A model generated the notes under the pieces. That model ran no database searches. It had not been told where the DNA came from and saw only the letters and a list, made by a program, of their open reading frames with translations. The translations under genes were made by a program, and so were the position numbers. DNA of 64,000 nt from Psococerastis gibbosa (Eukaryota; Arthropoda; Insecta; Psocodea; Psocidae): contig OZ020490.1 of assembly GCA_963971405.1 (NCBI GenBank), positions 806,001 to 870,000 on the forward strand, given 5' to 3'. Positions 11,470 to 21,372 of the stretch are shown in pieces. Each line of letters begins with the position of its first letter. Positions within the stretch are counted from its first letter, which is position 1.

Positions 11470-11595
11470 AATGAAGCAGTAGAATCCGGGATGATGGGCC
11501 GTGATCGGTTTGTAAGTGTATTCCCCAACGTTTCCTCTACATCTGTGGGCGACATCTTCAGTGGTACTATGCCGCCTTCTAAGATTGTATCTCGG
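11470..11595 (-). repeat. Hammerhead-like repeat, decayed copy
   Basis: Minus strand: ACTGAAGATGTCG and GAAACGTT are kept, but the intervening helix no longer pairs. It lies directly next to a HINE-like element. Confidence 0.55.
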
Positions 11596-11655
11596 GAGGT
11601 TTAGTTGAATGAATGAATGAATGAATACATTTCAATACCATACAAAAACAATTTA

Positions 11656-12491
11656 TAACAACCGGTCCGAGTTTACTCGAACATGCTTTCCAATTTATCA
11701 AAATTAGTAGATAGAGAAAATGAGTAATTTCATGGTAAATAATTTCCGATATCTCGGGGGGGGGGGGGGGGCGTTGTCCACCTGACGTCACTCGTCACTG
11801 GTGGTGAGATAAATTCTAGATAGGTCAGACCAACACATTACCACACAGCAATACTGGCAGGGCACGCAATGCATTTGAGCTTGAATTTTCTATCATTTTT
11901 TTTGTACAAAACCAAATACTTTTTTGGGAAAGCAACCTGTCCGGTTTCGTTACTCAATTTAACACCTAAAACATACCTGAACGTAGAAATCATCGATAGA
12001 AAGGTGTCTCAGAAAAATTATTTTTTAGTCATTTTTCATTAAAATTTAGTCATTTTTATTTTTTTACCCCCAGAAGCAAACTATCAAGGGGCAAGTGACC
12101 CCCGCATTTTATCAACATTAACAACAACTACAATATGTGTGAATTTAAAAGAAATCGTTGGAGCCGTTTTTGGGAAATAATTTTTTTAGACGTTTTTTTG
12201 AAGTTTTTTGAAAATAAAAACCCCCGAAATCGAGTTAGCCCAAAATAAATAAAAAAAATGTTCCCGAGGTATGATTTTTGTGAACCTACATGCCGAATTT
12301 CATCAAAATCGACCGAGTAGTTTGCCCGGAAATCGACGCACAGACAGACATACAGACAGACAGACATTTCGTAAAAACCACTTTTTTGGGTTCCTGGGAC
12401 CTCAAAACGTGTAAATCCGTTGAAATCTCAAGAGTCGAAAATTTTGACCATCACAATGCTTTCCTTATACTACGTATAAATAGGAAAGCAA
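11656..12491 (-). mobile_element. HINE-like element, copy 2
   Basis: Inverse orientation of the 7924-8762 element: it starts with the 3' hairpin (CCGAGTTTACTCG) and ends with GCTTTCC in inverse. It contains a G run (11757-11772), the CTGACGTCA block and a (CAGA)n tract (about 12338-12366), the complement of GTCY. More diverged than copies 1 and 3 are from each other. Confidence 0.8.
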
Positions 12492-13518
12492 AAATCACGC
12501 CACTGGGCAAATGCCCGAGTGTGGCCTACATCCGTTAACACAACGAAATACTATATATCAGTAAAAGTTTGCTAGCTAAGCTACAATAAAATTATACTCA
12601 TGTTTAATTTTGTTTTTCGCACATATTACTGTAGTAGCACTGTTGCATATATTACTGCTGACTAGTGAAGAGGTCGCCCGCTGATTTTGACGAGACACTT
12701 GGCAGTATGCAATCTGACCACCCACGGCCCATGGCGTATACATATTTATTATTTTTATGGAGGGGCAAGACAGATTCGCCTCTCGCTATGAACTTCTTGC
12801 TGCAGGCCAGAGGCCCGTGATGGCGTTGAATTCTACCATCCAAACCGCTTTCCACTCACTGTTGATCTGGACACCTGTTAGACCTGGCAAATTATGCATT
12901 ACACAAAACACATTACTTTATTAAGAATAATAAATAATAAATAAATGAAATTTCCCCTTTTCGAAGTAGGGGGAGAGCCCCCTGGGAGAATTATCACATT
13001 TAATTTCCATGCTTTTCACATACATGGAAATGAAAATAGAAGAAAAACACCTGTCTCTATTTTTACTTCTAAAATGCTGCAGGCGAGGACAGACTTTTAC
13101 ATTAGTAGCACGCATTCTACTACCTTTGGCTTCTCATTTGTTACTTTTAAGGTTCGTTACTTAAGGCTGTACTGCAGATGTATTTTTTTCTTTTGGGGCC
13201 TACGGTGCGATGTTCGTGATTCTTTTTGTTTAGTACGTTGCCGCGCTATTTTGAAGACGCCCCCGGGCGGGGCCCTGACATTCCCTGGGATGAGGATGCT
13301 AGCTATTAGGCACACGGGTATATCTTTGTAATTATAGCGAAGTGTCTTTGCTGTGAACTGATGTTACTTCATGCAGCTGTCTTTTTTACTATTTCTGGTT
13401 ATTTCGGTGTATCTGAGGCACGCAAAGCTCGTCTAAACGTGTCATTAAATAGCGAAGTTAGTTTGACATAATGTAACCACTTAGTGCATGTCATCAGCTA
13501 ATAGGAACCTGTTTTGTC
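12492..13518. other. Unassigned stretch with one 128-codon frame
   Basis: The plus frame 12945-13331 is open for 128 codons, but I recognise no domain, signal peptide or splice context, and it has no neighbour that supports it. I treat it as chance. Confidence 0.3.
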
Positions 13519-13970
13519 AGGATATGTAGAGTAGTGGTACGGACTCTGACTTTCATCCAGAAGGTTGCTGGTTCGAGTGCTGTACTTGCTACCAAGGCCG
13601 TGTCCAGGTTTTGTTTTGGGTTTTATTAATGACAGTCCATTCTATCCAGTGTTCACATTCAAATAAATGTTTTCCAATTCTTCAAACAATACATGGTTTA
13701 CAAAAAATGATAAATTGTATCACTAAAATATACAATTTAAATTTGTGCAAAGGCCTTTTATTTCGGGTGGGTGAGGGGGGGGGGGGTCCGAAACCCTTAG
13801 ATCACCCCACTGGGCACGGCCATGCTTGCTTCATTTTCGGTCTATGGTTCGGAGGACATATAAAGCAGGTACCCCCGGTACTTCCTAGATTAGTGTAAGA
13901 GAGAGCATTATAACCCCAACTCTGCTAGGTTGGCGTAGTAACTGAACAACAAGTCATTGTTTATCTTATA
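13519..13970 (+). mobile_element. SINE-A copy split by an insertion
   Basis: The head (ATGTAGAGTAGTGGTACGGA, then GGTTCGAGTG) runs to 13592. The body resumes at 13825 (TTGCTTCATTTTC, GGAGGACATATAAAGCAGGT, CTGCTAGGTTGGCGTAGTAA) and ends near 13970. The 232-bp element at 13593-13824 sits between them, so the SINE was there first. Confidence 0.85.
13593..13824. mobile_element. hAT-like MITE nested in SINE-A, 8-bp target duplication
   Basis: Ends CAAGGCCGTGTCCAG and CTGGGCACGGCCATG are inverse repeats. The flanks CTTGCTAC (13585-13592) and CTTGCTTC (13825-13832) are an 8-bp target duplication with one change, as in the hAT superfamily (established for hAT). It holds a G run near 13777. The related 46046-46215 element has the same ends and an 8-bp duplication. 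Confidence 0.85.
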
Positions 13971-14333
13971 TAGTATATTGTACTGTATTAAGTAGGCGCA
14001 CCTATATAATTCATTTTATAAAATACACTACATGCTGTATAAAATACTAGTAACAAAATATCGGTAATATTAGAGTTCTATGTTTCTTTTTATAAATAAA
14101 TACGTTTAGAATAAGATTATTTATTATGATTGTTGCTTTTGTTTTGTTGACAATGTACTGTATTTTAGATATTGCATTGTTTTTTTTGGACGTGGGTTAA
14201 ACAGAAAAAGTCTTACTAGTCTTTAGTCTCACCGCGCAAATAACTAAAAATAAGACGTTTATTATTATTATTAATAATTGATAGCTTATTTATAAGATGA
14301 AGAAAATGAAAGAATATAGGAGAGATGGGATCA

Positions 14334-14545
14334 GGGCATGTAGCGTGGTGGTACGGACTCTGACTTTCACCCGAAAGGTTGATGGTTCGAGTCCCACACT
14401 AGCTACATTTTCTGGCCATGCTTTGGAGGGCATGTAAAGCAGGCGGTCCCGGGCCTTCCTAGTTGAGCGTAAGAGAGGGCTTTATAGCCCTAACTCCGCT
14501 AGGTTGGCCTAGTGATAGAAACAACAAAAAGTCCTTATTTATTTA
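14334..14545 (+). mobile_element. SINE-A copy, near full length
   Basis: The best reference copy: head GGGCATGTAGCGTGGTGGTA, pol III B box GGTTCGAGTCCC (box B consensus GGTTCGANTCC), body CTGGCCATGCTTTGGAGGGC, CTAACTCCGCTAGGTTGGC, and tail AAAAGTCCTTATTTATTTAT. Length is about 212 bp. It is embedded between inverted flanks (AGGAGAGATGGGA at 14320 and TCCCATCTCTTCT at about 14588). Confidence 0.9.
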
Positions 14546-15208
14546 TGGGACACACAAAAAAATATATTTTGGCGGGAACCAAATGTCCCATCTCTTCTAT
14601 ACCGAACTCTAGGTAGGTACCTACCACAGTAAACGCAACTTATAGGGGGACGTGCCGACCCGACCTATAGTAACCTCGTATAAAATGTGAATTTATAACA
14701 ACCTGCCGCCTACCCCATCAGGGAAAAGTGGAGCAGGCCGTAACACAAAAACTGTTTGCACTGGTAGATATTCATAGGGAGGGGGATGAAACCACCCTCG
14801 GACATTGAGAGAGGCCCGCCGTACAATACGGTCAGCACTCAACCCCTATCTCCTCTCATAAGCATTTATTTTTAAGAGCTGCTCTTTCAAAAACCTCCCG
14901 CCCATACTTTCCTCTTTCCTGCCACGTCCAACTTTCTTTCATTTCACCGTGTTGTTAGGGGAAAGGAAAGGGGGGGGGGTTGTAGAAAGCAATTCAATTC
15001 CTGTCCAGGTTATATCTTGCTATTGCTGCACTTCAGGTATTTTACTGCTGACGTTTATATTAAAAAAAAAAAAAAAAATAGCCAGGCCACGACAACTCAA
15101 TGACCGTTTAGGTTTGAGTACCGTTTTTTAAAAATTAATTATTTAAATGTCTTTATCCAACCCCCACTCTACGGGATGATAACAGACCTTAGTTTTTTTC
15201 CTGCATTT
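14546..15208. other. Unassigned stretch
   Basis: A G run near 14971 and an A run near 15061. No gene or shared repeat recognised. Confidence 0.3.
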
Positions 15209-15301
15209 TTGCTTTCCTAATACTGTACGTTGGTATGAGGAAAGCTTTGTGATGATGCGAAATGGCAGATTTTGAGGTTTCAGTGGATTTACACGTTGTG
15301 G
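15209..15301 (+). repeat. HINE 5'-end fragment
   Basis: TTGCTTTCC, GGAAAGCTTTGTGATG and GTGGATTTACACGTT match the first ~95 bases of the HINE-like elements, diverged. It is followed directly by the repeat shared with 1488-1600 (here 15300-15412). Confidence 0.65.
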
Positions 15302-15569
15302 CCAATTTCTGCATTATTTCCGTCCGGGTAAATGTGTTTTTCCTGATACCAGCCCTGGCTCACAACTGAACTCAAATGATAACCCGTTACGGGATGATAA
15401 CAGAGCTTTATTTGTTCATGTATTTGTTTACTGTTTGCTTTGGTTATCATACACTGCGGTTGACTGCGCTGCCTGTCTTCATTACAAATAAATTCAATTC
15501 TTTGGTATAGTAGGTGTAGGAATGATTTTAATTATTTATTTATTCCAATGTTATTATGATGATATAGCA

Positions 15570-15680
15570 GAGTTGTAGAATCCGGGCTGATGGGTCGTGG
15601 TCGATCTATAATAGGAACTGTAATCTTTTCGTTTACATCCTCAGTGGTTCTACGTAACTTTCATGACTGTATCTATATGC
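15570..15680 (-). repeat. Hammerhead-like repeat, decayed copy
   Basis: Recognisable from GAATCCGGGCTGATGGG and GTGGTCGATCT, but the core is shortened: CTGAGGA then GAAAA with the stem lost. Confidence 0.5.
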
Positions 15681-15778
15681 AGTGCCCGTGCCTGGTTTGG
15701 CTTTGTGGGGGTTCTTGGGCCGGAATTGTTGGTCAGAAATATTCAAGAATATTGCACTATTATAAAATAGAGACATAA

Positions 15779-18700
15779 ATTAAGATACCTACGACTCTAA
15801 ATGACGTTAACTTTAATTCTTGTCACTTTACTGATAAAGCTTTAAAAATTTTAAATATGAATATTCGAAGTCTGAATAAGAATTTTAATCAGTTTCTAGT
15901 GTATTACCAAAGCGTAAGGATTCTATTTGATGTTATTGTCTTAACTGAAACGCATCACTCTGCTGAATCTGGTAGTACTTACTCCATTCCCGATTACGAC
16001 TCTTTTTATAGTTACGGTTTTATTAACAAATGTGATGGGGTTGCGGTCTTCACCAGGTCTTGTTTAGGGGCCAGCTTTGAACTAGTTAATATTACTGGAT
16101 GCAACGCATCAGTCGTCTCACTCTCATTTGCAGATAAAAAACACAAAATAATTTCAATCTACCGACCGCCTAGGGAAAATGTACCAGGTTTTATTGAGTG
16201 CCTAGCAAGCTTCCTTGAAAACCTAAACAGCTCTTCTTATGACCTACTAACATTGACAGGGGATATTAATATAGACACAGCAGAGGAAACCCCGCCGGTA
16301 GATACCTTGAATTATTTGAACATACTCACATCGATGGGGCTTTACTCAGCAATTAATAGTTATACTAGAGTTCCTACTGAACCTAATATTAAAAGCTCTT
16401 GTCTAGACCACTTTTTTACAAACGCGCACTCAGACGCACTTGGACACATACTTCGCTCATCAGTGACAGACCACTTTATGACAGCATTAACCATTCAGCA
16501 CGTTAGTACAACCAAAAAATACAAAACCAAAATTGAGAGAACTATCATAGACGGTTTAAAGCTAAACGACCTGCTTCTGCACGAAACTTGGGAGACGGTT
16601 CTTTATGAAACTGATGTTAACTGCTGCGCGGACAACTTCCTACATACTTTGACTAACTACACTACTTTAGCGACGAAAAAAGTCACGAAACCTAACAAAA
16701 CAACGAAACTCAAGCCGTGGATAACTAATGGCCTGCTTAAATCCATTAGAAATCGAGATCGTATGAAACAGAGGTTAACAGCATACCCCAACAATGATGA
16801 ACTCCGGAAAAAATATATCCGATACAGAAACCATTTAAAAAAATTGATCACAAATACAAAAAATAATTTTTACAAAGACAAGATATTAGCAAATAAAGAA
16901 AATCCACGTGAGACATGGAAACTTATCAACGAAATTACCGACACTATTAAAAAATCTAAAAATGAAATCAAGGAAATTTCTGATAATGAGAATAAACGTC
17001 TAACAATGGAAAACAATCAGGGTAGGGAAATTGCCAACGCATTTAACTTATATTTTGCGAGGATTGGCGAGACTCTAGCGTCTGAACTGCCCAAAGGACA
17101 ACACAATGCGGAGCGACCAACAGCAGAACGATGCAACGAGCGTTCTATCTTTATGACACCTATTGAAGAACAGGAGACTGAAAAATATCTAATAGAACTC
17201 AGGACGAATGCTGCAGCAGGCCCGGATGGAATATCGGCAAGAACCTTGAAACAGCACAGACATCGTCTCCTTAAGCCACTTACATACCTGATAAATCTCG
17301 TAATGACTGAAGGTTCATTTCCTGACGTGTGCAAACGAGCTACCATAGTACCAGTATTTAAAAGCGGAAATAGATCTGAAATGTCCAACTATCGACCGAT
17401 ATCCCTTGTCTCTAACGTATCAAAAATAACCGAAAAAGCTCTCAAATCTCGACTCATGTCTTTCCTCGAACAGACGCACTCCCTCTCAGAACGACAGTTT
17501 GGCTTCAGAAACGGGAGAAGCACTCAAGACGCACTAGCTGAACTTTCAGGACGAGTATACTCTGACCTAGACAAAGGACTACACCCATTATGTATCTTCT
17601 TGGACCTAAAAAAAGCATTTGACACCGTGTCACATGACATACTACTTTCCAAACTGGAACGGGCAGGAATAAGGGGGATTTGTCTTCAACTACTTTGCTC
17701 GTACATTACCAACAGACAACAACAAGTTTTATTAAGTGGACCGTACGATGCTTGTGGCACAAGCAAAACTTTTTTTAGTGACATGACGACAATGACGTGT
17801 GGTGTCCCGCAAGGAACCGTCCTTGGTCCCCTTTTTTTCCTCGTCTACTATAACCAACTACTGGAACTGGACACAGAAGGTACACTGATAGGCTTCGCCG
17901 ACGACACAGTATTGTACTTCAACGGTCCTACGTGGAACGACACTTATCAAAAGGCAACCACCGCAATGCGCAAGGTTAAAGATTGGCTAGACAAGAACTT
18001 ACTTACCCTTAACATTAATAAAACGGAGTACATGGCTTTCAGCAACACGGTTGTTGGGCAACCTGAAAACCAGTACTTGATACTTCATGGGCATGACTGT
18101 GCTCTAAACAACTGTTACAATTGCCGAGAAATAATTAAAACTGATAAATACAAATACTTAGGGACCATTATAGACCACAATTTACGATGGAGTGAGCACA
18201 TATTATTAACTGTCAAAAGGATAAGAAAAACCTTGTACAAATTCAAAAGACTAAGGAATATTGTAAACCGTGACGTTATAAGACAAATCTACTTCGCACT
18301 AGTCCAATCACTTGTACAATATAACATCTTAGCATGGGGCGGAGCACATTCTACAATCATGGACCCACTAGAAACAGCCCTCCGAAGCGTAATTAAAGTT
18401 GCCATGAAAAAGCACTATAGGTACCCATCGGAACTGCTCTATGACGAATTTAACGTACCTACCACCACAATCACTTACGCAAGACAGCTTTGTTTATACA
18501 GGTACAAACAATTACTAGACGCAAACAACCAATCAGACTTAATTCAACATGACTGTGGCACAAGACTTGGTGTTGGTCGCAATCTTCAGATCCCCAATCA
18601 TAACACTACCCTTTTCAAACATTCGCACATTTACCTATCAGTTCCATTCTATAACAGCCTTCCTGAGTTCATAAAAAATCTACGACCAAAAAAAAAATTC

Positions 18701-19046
18701 GTTAGTAAAATTAGTTTTCATCTGTCCCATAATCAACTAACAAATCTTCCAGCAATAGCGCGCTAGCATAACAACCCCGGATTCAACAGAGTGATAAACA
18801 TTTATATTATTTCATCTTAGTATATGATCTTACTTATTTACTTACTTAGTGATGTTAGAGTCTACATAAAATTAATTATTATCGATAAAGTTTTAGTTTT
18901 AGTTTAGTTTAGTTTTAGCTTAGTTATTAGTATTAAGGGGGCCCCAGCACGGGAGAAATCCTTTGGGCCACCCCTACTTCATTATATCACTGTATATGTA
19001 ATATTGAAGAAACGAAATACATTTATTTATTATTATTATTATTATA
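15779..19046 (+). mobile_element. Non-LTR retrotransposon (endonuclease + RT), probably 5'-truncated
   Basis: Comprises the ORF2-type frame, a ~280-bp 3' UTR and a (TTTA)/(TTA)n tail at about 19021-19046. The UTR carries a GC-rich hairpin near 18936-18978 (GGGGGCCCC with GGGCCACCCC), unlike the AT-rich surroundings. No ORF1 is recognised upstream; the frame is closed by a stop at 15776. I found no target duplication by eye. The domain order and the absence of an RNase H or C-terminal zinc motif place it in the broad CR1/Jockey-type group; the exact clade is open. Confidence 0.9.
15857..18766 (+). CDS. LINE ORF2: APE-type endonuclease and reverse transcriptase
   Basis: 969 codons without a break. 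Residues 1 to ~210 form an exonuclease-endonuclease-phosphatase fold: NIRSLN at the start, LTETH (E31), GDIN (D136), LDHFF and the TDH triad end (H206). Residues ~490-760 are the reverse transcriptase: YRPISL, FGFRNGRST, FLDLKKAFD (D583), GVPQGTVLGP and FADD (D682/D683). The frame is open upstream to 15779 with sequence that still looks like the domain start (ALKILN just before the ATG), so the given ATG may be internal and the true start lost or non-ATG. The role is target-primed reverse transcription in the nucleus. All catalytic residues I can check are intact, in contrast to the other LINE relics here, so the copy is young. Confidence 0.95.
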   Translation: MNIRSLNKNFNQFLVYYQSVRILFDVIVLTETHHSAESGSTYSIPDYDSFYSYGFINKCDGVAVFTRSCLGASFELVNITGCNASVVSLSFADKKHKIISIYRPPRENVPGFIECLASFLENLNSSSYDLLTLTGDINIDTAEETPPVDTLNYLNILTSMGLYSAINSYTRVPTEPNIKSSCLDHFFTNAHSDALGHILRSSVTDHFMTALTIQHVSTTKKYKTKIERTIIDGLKLNDLLLHETWETVLYETDVNCCADNFLHTLTNYTTLATKKVTKPNKTTKLKPWITNGLLKSIRNRDRMKQRLTAYPNNDELRKKYIRYRNHLKKLITNTKNNFYKDKILANKENPRETWKLINEITDTIKKSKNEIKEISDNENKRLTMENNQGREIANAFNLYFARIGETLASELPKGQHNAERPTAERCNERSIFMTPIEEQETEKYLIELRTNAAAGPDGISARTLKQHRHRLLKPLTYLINLVMTEGSFPDVCKRATIVPVFKSGNRSEMSNYRPISLVSNVSKITEKALKSRLMSFLEQTHSLSERQFGFRNGRSTQDALAELSGRVYSDLDKGLHPLCIFLDLKKAFDTVSHDILLSKLERAGIRGICLQLLCSYITNRQQQVLLSGPYDACGTSKTFFSDMTTMTCGVPQGTVLGPLFFLVYYNQLLELDTEGTLIGFADDTVLYFNGPTWNDTYQKATTAMRKVKDWLDKNLLTLNINKTEYMAFSNTVVGQPENQYLILHGHDCALNNCYNCREIIKTDKYKYLGTIIDHNLRWSEHILLTVKRIRKTLYKFKRLRNIVNRDVIRQIYFALVQSLVQYNILAWGGAHSTIMDPLETALRSVIKVAMKKHYRYPSELLYDEFNVPTTTITYARQLCLYRYKQLLDANNQSDLIQHDCGTRLGVGRNLQIPNHNTTLFKHSHIYLSVPFYNSLPEFIKNLRPKKKFVSKISFHLSHNQLTNLPAIAR

Positions 19047-19049
19047 GGA

Positions 19050-19766
19050 TGGAAAAAAAAATAGAATGGAGTAAGGCGATTTATCATTAATGCCATGGCA
19101 TGTTACGATTTCCCGCCAAACATTTCAACAAGTTTATTTGCTTTGGTTTGTTGTTTAGGGCACTGTCTATATGTAGCAACTTGTATTACACTAATTTACA
19201 TATTTATTGGGAACAGTGAAAGCCTTTGTTACCATGGCAACGCAATATAGTTCGGAGGGCTGCCGCTTGGGTGTTCTGCCGGACCCCAATAACTTTTTAT
19301 ATGACCCCATGATACAATTACGTGAAAGACAACATCCAAAAGCCATTCTCTTCATATTTCTTTCTTGCTCTTTAAAGCACTTAAAATGCAGACCGATTAA
19401 CAGCAAATGCCATCAAACTATGCATTATGGGTCTATAGAGCCCATTTACGGGGTAATGAGCGAGTCACGAAGCTCTTAGCCCCCTAATGGAGATAACTCA
19501 TTGTGTCACTTAGCCCCGGACATGTCCTGGCCATTAGCCAATTAGATGACAGTAATCAGCCGGGCTTTATGGCTTTTATCTCTAGCTCCACGTTGATTGG
19601 TCTGAATTTGTCCGGTCACGGATATAGAGAAAAGCCCCCGGTGGTTCCCATGCAAAGAGATTAAATTTAAAGTTTAATGCACAATCGCTGAAAATGTGTC
19701 AAATAACACTGTGAAGTACAGTGGCTTAAACGCCATCCGATCAGTACCTAAGCGTTCTGATAGACT
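19050..19766. other. Unassigned stretch
   Basis: Two overlapping short frames on opposite strands (about 19191-19479) with no recognised domain. No repeat shared with the rest of the window seen. Confidence 0.3.
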
Positions 19767-20012
19767 CGTATCTGTACTCGGTTAAGTCATGCCTTCGCCT
19801 GTTTCATTGTGTCAATGGTAAGCTTGTCTCAGATTGTCCACTATCACTTGTAGCCGGGGTAGATTGACATCGAGAACGTTCAACAGTTTGCCAATGGCCA
19901 AAAGTTCATACGGAAACAATACAAAATATAATGTCCGAAATTCATGGGGTTATTAGCATTGGACCTATGGGCCACTGGGTCCATAAAAAGTCATTCAAAA
20001 ATTACAATTACA
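19767..20012 (+). repeat. SINE-C family copy
   Basis: TTAAGTCATGCCTTCGCCTG, GTAAGCTTGTCTCA, TTGACATCGAGAACGT, CAGTTTGCCAATGGCCAAAA, CGGAAACAATACAAA and GACCTATGGGCCACT in order, ending AAAATTACAATTAC. Confidence 0.8.
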
Positions 20013-20249
20013 AAACGTTTAGCCCATCTCTCTACTCTATGGACCTAGGACCATAAATTGACCTTGAAGCCATTTTTATTACTATGTTTGACTGTCGCAT
20101 AATTGCTGACATCGTTTATAGGACCTTATTTCGAATGAAAACTAATGAATTGATATATTAAGTAAACTAACTGGAAGATCCGGTTCATAGCACTTTATTC
20201 GAAGGCGCCCCTATAAAACCCAATATGTTACCACTGAATATTTCTCTTA

Positions 20250-20391
20250 GGCGCATATTCCACCTACGTCAATAGTCAATAGTAAATGTGGTATAGACGT
20301 GGTAGCAGACAATTAAAGACTGTCTTTAATGTCTGCTACCACGTCAATACCACATTTACTATTGACTATTGACGTAGGTGGAATAAGCGCC
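20250..20391. mobile_element. Near-perfect 142-bp palindromic MITE with TTA target duplication
   Basis: Two ~70-base arms: GGCGCATATTCCACCTACGT on the left, its inverse ending GGAATAAGCGCC on the right, with an almost absent spacer and only a few mismatches. Flanks are TTA (20247-20249) and TTA (20392-20394). The ACGTGGTAGCAGACA block is the same as in the 380-bp foldback elements at 10.1, 36.7 and 60.5 kb. Confidence 0.92.
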
Positions 20392-20780
20392 TTAGCACTG
20401 AACATAAATAGGCTTACTCTGCTAACAAGTTACCTACTTGTCTGTTGATCTCGCTTTGTTCGACCCCAAACCCAAATATAAATAGGTCCACTCCCTTAAT
20501 AAATGAACTTCTCTGACGGTTTATCGCACCGTATTCGAAGGCGCCCCTAAAACCCAATATGTTACCACCTAACATTTCTCATTACACTCGATATTTCTCG
20601 GTCACGATCCCATAGACAATATAAATAGGTTGACTCAATAACTAATTACCTGTAGTACTGGGGGCAAATTCGCCCCAAAAACAATTACCCGCGCCGGAGC
20701 AGAGCGAATCCGTACTCGTAATTGAAAAATTCTTACCGCGAGTTTTTTGGGGCACCTTGAAGAATTGATTCGGGGAGCTG

Positions 20781-21215
20781 GTGTTCAGTGCGACGGGTTG
20801 TGGCCTGTGGGAACGCCGGAAAGATGGATGGCCCCCCTGTAAAATATGGTTGAGTTTTATGTTGTACCCATGGGTCGGAATGGTTCAGTTGATAGCGGAG
20901 TGGGCTGTAAACCGAAAGAAGAGAAGTTCAAACCCTCAAAATCAGAGTTTTTTCTCGTGATTTCTAGATTACGCGGCTGGGTTCAAATTGAAGAGATTTT
21001 CCACCTGTTTTCTAGGTTGAGCTGATGGGTTCAGTACGATTGGTTGTGGCCTGCAGGAACACCAGCAAGATGGATGGAGTCCGTGTAAATAAGCTTTCAG
21101 TTGGACCGGACGCTGGTTTAAACTTCAGTTCGTGGGCCTTGAGCAGAAAGATTAGAAGTTCAAATCCACAATTACAGATTTTTCTCTTGCTTTCTAGATT
21201 AATCTGGTGGGTTCA
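20781..21215 (+). repeat. Two tandem copies of a repeat with a tRNA-like segment
   Basis: Copy 1 (about 20781-20990) and copy 2 (about 21022-21200) share GGTTGTGGCCTG, AAGATGGATGG, AGAAGTTCAAA-CC and TTTCTAGATTA. Copy 1 contains a tRNA-like stretch: GGTTCAGTTGATAGCGGAGT as an A-box/D-arm region and AAGTTCAAACCCTC as a B-box/T-arm. A tRNA-derived SINE is likely; a functional tRNA is not, since I see no acceptor stem. Confidence 0.6.
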
Positions 21216-21372
21216 GTACAAACAATTTAATGAATGTATCCGATTGATCTCGTCAGTCCTGTCACTTAGTAGCCTACTAGGTATACTTGTGCCGAGTTGC
21301 AACACGCAAGATGCGTAGACTGGCACAAGTACAAGGACGCTGCTACCACCCTGCCACCAAGGCCAATTTAAT
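21205..21372 (-). mobile_element. SINE-B family copy
   Basis: Minus orientation: ACAAACAATTTAATGAATGT, ATCCGATTGA and CACAAGTACAAGGACGCTG-type head. Diverged in the middle. Confidence 0.7.

Noticed and set aside
12945-13331. 128-codon frame as a gene
   Set aside because: No domain, splice signal, or conserved neighbour; a frame of this length is not surprising in 64 kb.
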